Source: Smittium culicis (taxonomy: Eukaryota > Kickxellomycota > Harpellomycetes > Harpellales > Legeriomycetaceae). Taken from it: 13,938 bases of DNA. The stretch spans positions 1-13,938 of the forward strand of contig LSSN01004376.1 of the NCBI GenBank assembly GCA_001970855.1, read 5' to 3'. This document shows positions 7,851 to 13,938 of this stretch, one piece after another. Under the pieces are notes generated by a model. The model was not told the origin of the DNA and did no database searches. It was given only the letters and a program-made list of their open reading frames with translations. Both the position numbers and the translations under genes were made by a program. How positions within the stretch are numbered: position 1 is the first letter of the stretch; each line of letters opens with the position of its first letter.

Positions 7851-10184
7851 ACGCTATAATTTTCTTATGCTTTCCAGTTTAGGCACTTAAACATTACATC
7901 TAAAAAGTCCGCAATTCTGAATATTGATATAATTTTTCATATTATAAATATTGCTGGTATGGCTTTAATACATCCGCCTAACTCGAAAATAAGCTGTAAA
8001 TGCTTGGTTTAAAATAAGCGTCAAAATGTATTTTGAAAATAAATCGATAAAAGATAACACTCTTAATAAATCTTACAATCTGCATATATGAATTGAGCTT
8101 TGTATTTTCCGAAAAAGAAAAAACAATTTTTTTGACATTCGTAGTTTTTGTTATTCGACAACAATATTGCTCTTATAGCCCATTTAATCATAAAATAGTG
8201 TTTCCTTATATTCCAAATATTTTACTTTCATTAATTAACCATAGCATATAAAAAAAACTATTAGTCTATTTAGAGTCGTAAATCAATATTGTATGTGAAT
8301 ATATTATTATACTTTTACTTTCCATTAACAAAACCTCATATCGCAAAATAAATAAATGATTTACTACAATCTGAGTATATTCGATGTAAATATCCTTACA
8401 CGCCCAAAAAATATACTGACTATTATAAAATAAATAAAAGTGTAAATAGCATAATCCGTGGAGCAAAAAGTATACAGTATTACATATATAATTACAAATA
8501 TCAATACAAAAGAGATAAAAATTAGCAAAATCGGTTTTTTTTATCCTTTATATATTTTTCAGGATTTTGAAAGTGGCTAATTGCCTTGATTAAACAGAAA
8601 GCCAATTACAAAAGATTCACTATTTAACATTCTTCTAAAATAAGTATCTTTGGCTAAATTATAGTCATTGGCCTGTTTTACTACTAATCCACATACTGGC
8701 TTTTTATCGCCCGAAAATCCGATCTTGCCTATATTCGCCTATATGCTTATACTTTTTGGAAATCATATCTAATTATTTTGCGCCGAGTCAATACAACTAT
8801 AAAACACAAATTATAAAATCTTCATAATTGGTATTAATTAAAATTTTAATATCGCTCTTTAAATATAAGCTTGCTATAAAAGGAATTACATCTGTTGTAT
8901 CTTCGCCACCAACCACTTATACTTTCATCATCTCGAAACCCTTTATTTAAATATCCTCATATACACCATTAAAGTAAACATTTAACGAATTTTATTTTTT
9001 AATAAAAGGAATGTATTTCGGATTTGATAAATTGCTGATATTTAATAGGTGTTTAATAATAGTATCAAGTATAGAGCATCTACCACACTGCCAAAAAAAT
9101 AATAACATTAAAAAAATAAACTTATAGTTACAAACAAGTACCGCTTAGACTCTTGAATAATAAAAACTATTTAGAGCAATTTATTTAATTAGCTTAACCT
9201 GGTTTATGCTTTGCTAATGGCGATTTTTGATCGATTTACAGCTGAATTTCCTTTCATTAGCCCCATAGAAATTCTATTTAACTCAAATCGATAGTACACC
9301 ACACTCATAACGTAAAATAAACCCACTAAAGAAAAAAAAAACATATAACTTTTTTAAGAAAACCCATTTATCGCAAAATGAAGAGTATCTTTAGTTTCCG
9401 AAAGATATTACTTATAATTGGCGCTAAAAATGTATGAATAGATATATTCGGGTTAAGCTCATCTAAAATAAAAAGATGTCAATAATTATATCAGCATTAA
9501 ATAAGTTCTATTTTTTAGCTCCTTCATTTTCGAAAATATATTCCTTGAAAATCAACTTTTCCAATCATCAATAAAAATAATTGATGCATATATGATATTA
9601 CTAAAATCAAAACATATCTCGAATCCTTTATTAATTATTATCCATTTTTAAAGTCCATAATTGTCTTAAATAAATATTTAAACTACATTTTTCTTTGTGT
9701 AGCTTAATTTTTTTTATTTAGGATATAAATATTTCACCAGTAAACCTAAATATAGTTATATTCAAAGCCTATTTCGCGAGCTTTTCTTTTTTATTGGGGC
9801 TGAGGTGCTAATATAGAATACCTTTCCGGGTGTTTGATTTTTTTTTTTTTCAAAAAAGGAAGGAAATAGCTTAAAGTTTATAAGCTATAAGCTTTATGAG
9901 TTAAAATTTGAATCGCTGTTAATCTCCAATTTAAAAAAAGTTTTTATAAGTTTAAATTTACTAGATATTACTAATGTTTTATATAAATTCAAACAGTAAA
10001 GATCACTTATTTGCAATCAGAAAAGTACTGAGTTAATTTTATTTGCTTTGAACTAAAAGTGTACGCAAATATACCTGGATGTTCCATCTAGTGTTTTTGA
10101 ACTTTTAAAGAATTTATTGAAAACTTTTGTTATAAAATTTTTAGAAGCAGGGTTTTAATTTATGCTTCCTGAGAATTAATTATA
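7851..10184. other. AT-rich non-coding stretch, centre of the gene desert
   Basis: No supportable gene on either strand. A 66-codon minus-strand frame (8266-8466) lacks any domain and looks like chance. C tends to exceed G on the plus strand (for example 8881-9000). Words near 8706 (TATCGCCCGAAAATCC) may be another eroded piece of the dispersed repeat. A T13 run lies at 9838-9850, followed by a purine patch and overlapping ATAAGCT words near 9880. Confidence 0.4.
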
Positions 10185-10385
10185 CACAAAATGTCTTAAT
10201 TTAGCTCTATCCTAGCCAATCTATTTAGAAAATAATTATGCTTATTTTTTCGCTTCTATTCTAAATAAAATGTTATTTGAATAAGTATCGGAATTAAAAT
10301 ATTTTATCTGAATACGATGGTTATATTTGGTGGATCAAAGTTGGTCTAACCGCTCGAAACGAAGATAATTAAAACTCTATAGTTA
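10185..10385 (+). repeat. diverged dispersed repeat, copy D
   Basis: Bases 10287-10338 match 7724-7776 of copy C at about 70% with one indel: TCGGAATTAAAATATTT against TCGGAACTAAAGTATTT, then TGGTTATATTT and GATCAA in both. Many differences are C/T or A/G transitions. Upstream, CTATCCTAGCCAATCTATTT sits where copy C has its CCTTTCCCGTCCAAC block, at weaker similarity. Confidence 0.55.
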
Positions 10386-13244
10386 ATAATAAAAAACTGG
10401 CGTGATCATTCATAAATCAACATTTCATTAAAGCCTGTAACATCAAATTGGAATTTTTCAGTTTACAATTATAGTAAATTAGTCAAATGAAACCAAATAA
10501 CTGCAGATTTTGACAGGTTTTTTTTTTTTTGAAAATAATTACTGTACATGCTTTGTCAATCGTCTTTTATGTAAATTATGTCAAGATTTTAATATATCTG
10601 TAGTGTAAAAACCAAATTACTTATGTAAAATCATATATCATGTTCGAGGATTACATACGCGCTGACGTGTTTTATATTCCCCTAGTCTGTTTTCTATTTT
10701 CTGTTTCTAGATAAATACTTTCTATTAGCTGTAAAATAGTTATACACTTCACGGACTTCTTTTTACTTTTAAACCCGTCATATGTGACGAAAATTCTAGA
10801 CTCAGCTTTATTATTAGACATTTTATCATTATAAACCAAAAAAAAATATACATTTGCACTTATCCTTTATTAATTAATAGTATAAACACAATCTATTTTT
10901 AACAACACGATTTATAAGCTAATTTAATGTACATTCGTAAAAGTATAATCACTTTTTTTTTTTTGCTCGCACATTATGTGCATTAAATCATACAATCATC
11001 ATATTGCTAATCATTTCATCCATTTTTGCCAAAAGCAGAAATATAAAGGAAATTCTTTGGAAATAACGTCAAAAAAATTCACATATACCTTGTAAATAAT
11101 TATATTAAAACCTGCCAACTTTCTAGCATATTATACGAGTGTAGATCTTTATGTACAACTTAATCGACAATAAGCTAAAAAAAATCAACCTTTTTGAAGA
11201 TCAAAATGAGTATACCTATTCACTCAAGAATTAGGTCTTATTTTTTGAATTATAGCTTTTTTCTGCCTTAATATTATATATCCCAAGTTATTTTCTCGGT
11301 CTGTATGGATATATTATTTTCAATTTTACATTTACATAAACTCGATTGAAAAAGGCTTTTAAACCCCCGATTATCTTTGTAAATATAATTGTCATAAAAA
11401 TTTAAATATAAGTTGCTCTATATTACTGAATATACATTTTTATAGTGTTCATATTAATTTTGATTTTAAACGGTGCTCTTCAATAGTTAAGGATCTCAGT
11501 GAAATCATAGAATTGTGTAGCTTGTACTGTTTAAAGTTAAAATGTAAACGTAGGAATAGTATAAAGGATCGAATTTTTATCGATTTTTAACGAAACTGCA
11601 TGAATAGTTGTATCTTTGTGAATGATTTATTTTTTCATATTGCTTAAATATTGATTCCTTTTTTATATATATTTCCCAAAAAATATTAACATCTATTTAA
11701 ATGAGATTTTAAGTAATACATTTCTTTTACTTTTTCTTTCATAAATATTGATAAAAACTATATTTTTTAGTCTTCAAATGATTAAATAATATTCCAATAA
11801 AACCTAATCGCTAATAATGTAATTGGAAGTAGTAAAATCCAAATATTAAAAAAAATCTAAAAACATATTATCGTACAAAAGATACTCATAAACTCCAAAA
11901 TTTTATTCCCTGATCTATTATTTTCAATATTTATTATAACGTGTGAATCTATGCATTAATATAAAATTATCTACTTGTTATTATTGGTATTATATTAGTA
12001 TCAAATTATATACAATTTTGATCTCCATATTATATATTTAATGACATATTAATCAAATAATAAGTTTATAACCACGTTTGGTACATAAGATTTAGATACT
12101 CTTTGGTTGATATCTTATTTATTCTTCATAAGTAACCACGAAACTAAATGGTGATATTTTAATTCGCAAGTTGAAAAATGATAATGAACATGCTAGAAAA
12201 GGTTTTGATCAAGGTTTTTTTTCTTAAATTTTTGATCCATAATTCAAAATATTGTGGCTTTATAAGAAATATCTTAATTTTTAAATTTAGATGAAAAAAT
12301 ATTTATTTTATTTTAGGTGTCGTTTTTATAGTCACTCATCGACTAGGATTTTTTTTTTTAGTTATTGCGGGAAATAAAATTTGTTATATAGGTGAGATTT
12401 ATGCTATTATTATTACAGAGTATTAAATTAAAATTAAAGGGTTAGATCCTGTCGTATTTTACATTTAAATGTTATAAATAATAAACCATATTCGAGATTA
12501 TTACGAGTAAACCATTTTAAATTCAAATTTATGTACAATAAAAAATTAAATAGCATATTAAAGCCAATAAAAATCATATTACTAATTTTTTTTAAAGATT
12601 TTAATTGCAAAACGGAATGAATATATAATTTAAATTTTAGATTCTAGATTCAGTCAACAAGATAAATAATTTTGAATATTTAGGTAAAAAAAAATTGTCG
12701 TACCGGATTTTTTCTAATCGATACCAACGAATAATAATCCAATATTTTTACTTTTCTATTCATATTTTATATCACATCATAGTGATTTTAAAGGAAAAGC
12801 TTTAGTTTTTTCTCAAATAAAATTCTTTTTGACTTTTTTTTTATAAGGCAGAACCTCGATAAGAATGAAACTTATATTTTATCTGTTTACTACTTTTATT
12901 TTTTCTTAATAATCTTATGTTTTATTTAATATTCTTTATACCTATATATACTTAAAAAATTTTCAACACCAGTTCTTATCGTTTTTTTGAGTTAGTGGTT
13001 TGTTTTTAAAACTCCAAATTATTTGTATAAAACGCACAAGTTTTCTCTAAATCTTTGAGAATCATTATGCAATACATTAATAAAATAAACTAAAAAATCT
13101 AATTCAAAAATCTTAAAACTCTAACAATTACAATCTTTATAGTTTTTCACATTTCAAGAGCCCAAACAAATCCTAGAGTATAGAATCTAGCTGGAGAATT
13201 ACGATAATTTCCGGAAAATTATTTACGAATAAAACGCTCTTTTT

Positions 13245-13245
<1 letters not shown>
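10386..13245. other. very AT-rich non-coding stretch, right part of the gene desert
   Basis: No gene seen. Sampled lines beyond 11.4 kb are only about 15-17% GC. T13 and T12 runs lie at 10518-10530 and 10953-10964. A small palindrome CGTCA-TATG-TGACG (10776-10789) has two CRE-like half-sites, and another TGACGTG occurs near 10662. I found no copy of the dispersed repeat here. Confidence 0.45.

Positions 13246-13297
<52 letters not shown>
13246..13297 (+). repeat. perfect (CT)26 microsatellite
   Basis: 52 bp of uninterrupted CT, ending about 410 bp before the ATG of the right-hand gene. The lack of interruptions means it is young or still changing in length. GA/CT arrays can act as GAGA-type promoter elements in some eukaryotes; whether this one does is unknown. 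Confidence 0.97.
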
Positions 13298-13302
<5 letters not shown>

Positions 13303-13707
13303 AAGTTTTTCTTGGGCGAGCCAATAGGAAAAGAGAATCTATAAAATTTTATTTCTTATCTACTATTCACTTTTTTTTACGCCCTTAATAAATAAAATTG
13401 ACTATAACCATCGAACGCGTAGTCTATCGACTTTAACTTATTAATACAACTTTGTTGACCTTGCCAAGAGCTACATTTTGGTACAAGCTTGGTCTCTTTA
13501 GACAAAGTTTAACTATTGCAATTAAATTGTAAGTGCCCAAGTTTGGTGCACGGTTTTAATTAGCCAAATCGAAAAAAAGAGAACGCAAATCGCCGAATTT
13601 AACGAATTTGATTATTTCGACTAATTTGCGACATAAAAAAAAGCCTACACAAAAAAAACCAAAAAATAAATAAAAGCACAAAAAAAAAAACACCAATTTA
13701 ATTAATT
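13298..13707 (+). promoter_or_regulatory. promoter and 5' leader of the right-hand gene
   Basis: Contains ACGCGT at 13415-13420, the MluI cell-cycle box (MCB) bound by MBF-type factors in yeasts. It also has a paired CGAATTT direct repeat (13594-13609) and an inverted repeat with arms CGCAAAT...CGAA (13584-13597) and TTCG...ATTTGCG (13616-13630). The last 80 bp before the ATG are A-rich with no upstream ATG, typical of a fungal 5' leader. No clear TATA box. Confidence 0.45.
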
Positions 13708-13938
13708 ATGGTCATTAGAAAGCCCGTAAAACGTGCTAGAACCTTATTTAGCGACGTTGTGAAGGGGAATGACCCTCAATACAGCACAAATGATGCACTA
13801 AACAGCAACAATGCAGATTATCCTAGGGCTAATAGCCAACATAGGGTAAACAAGGATCCCAAATCACAATTAAATAACAAAAAAATGCAAAAAATCTCAG
13901 CCAAAAAAATCCACGCAGGAAGAAAAGGAAATCTGACA
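13708..13938 (+). CDS. 5' end of a gene for a basic protein, function unknown (cut by the window edge)
   Basis: ATG at 13708 opens 77 codons that run without a stop to the last base. An in-frame TAA at 13699-13701 lies just upstream, and the context is strong (A at -3, G at +4). GC rises to about 40%, against about 15-20% in the neighbouring desert, which supports coding. I do not recognise the family. Seen: residues 4-11 (RKPVKRAR) look like a nuclear localisation signal. RTLF (11-14) fits the RxLF cyclin-docking pattern. Residues 20-56 are Asn/Ser/Asp-rich and probably disordered, and residues 58-73 are Lys/Arg-rich. With the MCB element upstream this could be a cell-cycle-regulated nuclear protein, but that is inference from short motifs. 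It is divergent from the RGS gene across the 11.4-kb desert. Confidence 0.7.
   Translation, partial: MVIRKPVKRARTLFSDVVKGNDPQYSTNDALNSNNADYPRANSQHRVNKDPKSQLNNKKMQKISAKKIHAGRKGNLT

Noticed and set aside
8266..8466. 66-codon minus-strand frame rich in Tyr and Ile
   Set aside because: Composition expected from AT-rich DNA read by chance; no domain and no codon signal.
10776..10789. CGTCA-TATG-TGACG palindrome as a CREB-type site
   Set aside because: Five-base arms with no gene nearby; compatible with chance.
2334..13707. CRISPR array, integron or other prokaryotic system in the desert
   Set aside because: No regular identical repeats with unique spacers and no prokaryotic gene; the window is eukaryotic in style.

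Overview
This looks like nuclear DNA from an AT-rich eukaryote, most likely a fungus. The signs are A/T homopolymers up to 16 nt, eukaryotic start contexts, no ribosome-binding sites, an RGS-domain (G-protein signalling) gene and intergenic stretches only about 15-25% GC. An early-diverging, Smittium-like (Harpellales) fungus is my guess from the overall texture; nothing in the window proves it.

Layout. The left 2.3 kb holds two minus-strand genes: a small acidic protein of unknown function (53-457) and a 462-residue RGS-domain protein (945-2333). The right end holds the first 77 codons of a plus-strand gene (13708 to the window edge) encoding a basic, probably nuclear protein of unknown function. 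The RGS gene and the right-hand gene are divergent. Between their start codons lie 11,374 bp in which I can support no protein gene, tRNA, rRNA or CRISPR array.

The desert is not featureless. From about 4.1 to 10.4 kb it carries several heavily diverged copies of one dispersed repeat. Three are clear (near 5274, 5600 and 7600), a fourth is good (near 10185), and two are only possible (near 4150 and 4637). All are in the same orientation and share GC-richer words. There is also a short degenerate tandem repeat near 7.2-7.3 kb and a 12-bp hairpin at 4.63 kb. The stretch from about 11.4 to 13.2 kb is the most AT-rich, and it ends in a perfect (CT)26 microsatellite about 0.4 kb before the right-hand gene.

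Base composition is strongly strand-asymmetric around the RGS gene. The plus strand has far more G than C both downstream of its stop (133 nt with no C at all) and upstream of its start.

I see no pathway linking the three genes. The most unusual object is the long, repeat-bearing gene desert between divergent genes. It could be old transposon debris, heterochromatin or a regional centromere, and sequence alone cannot separate these. I did not find convincing evidence of a new multi-gene system.
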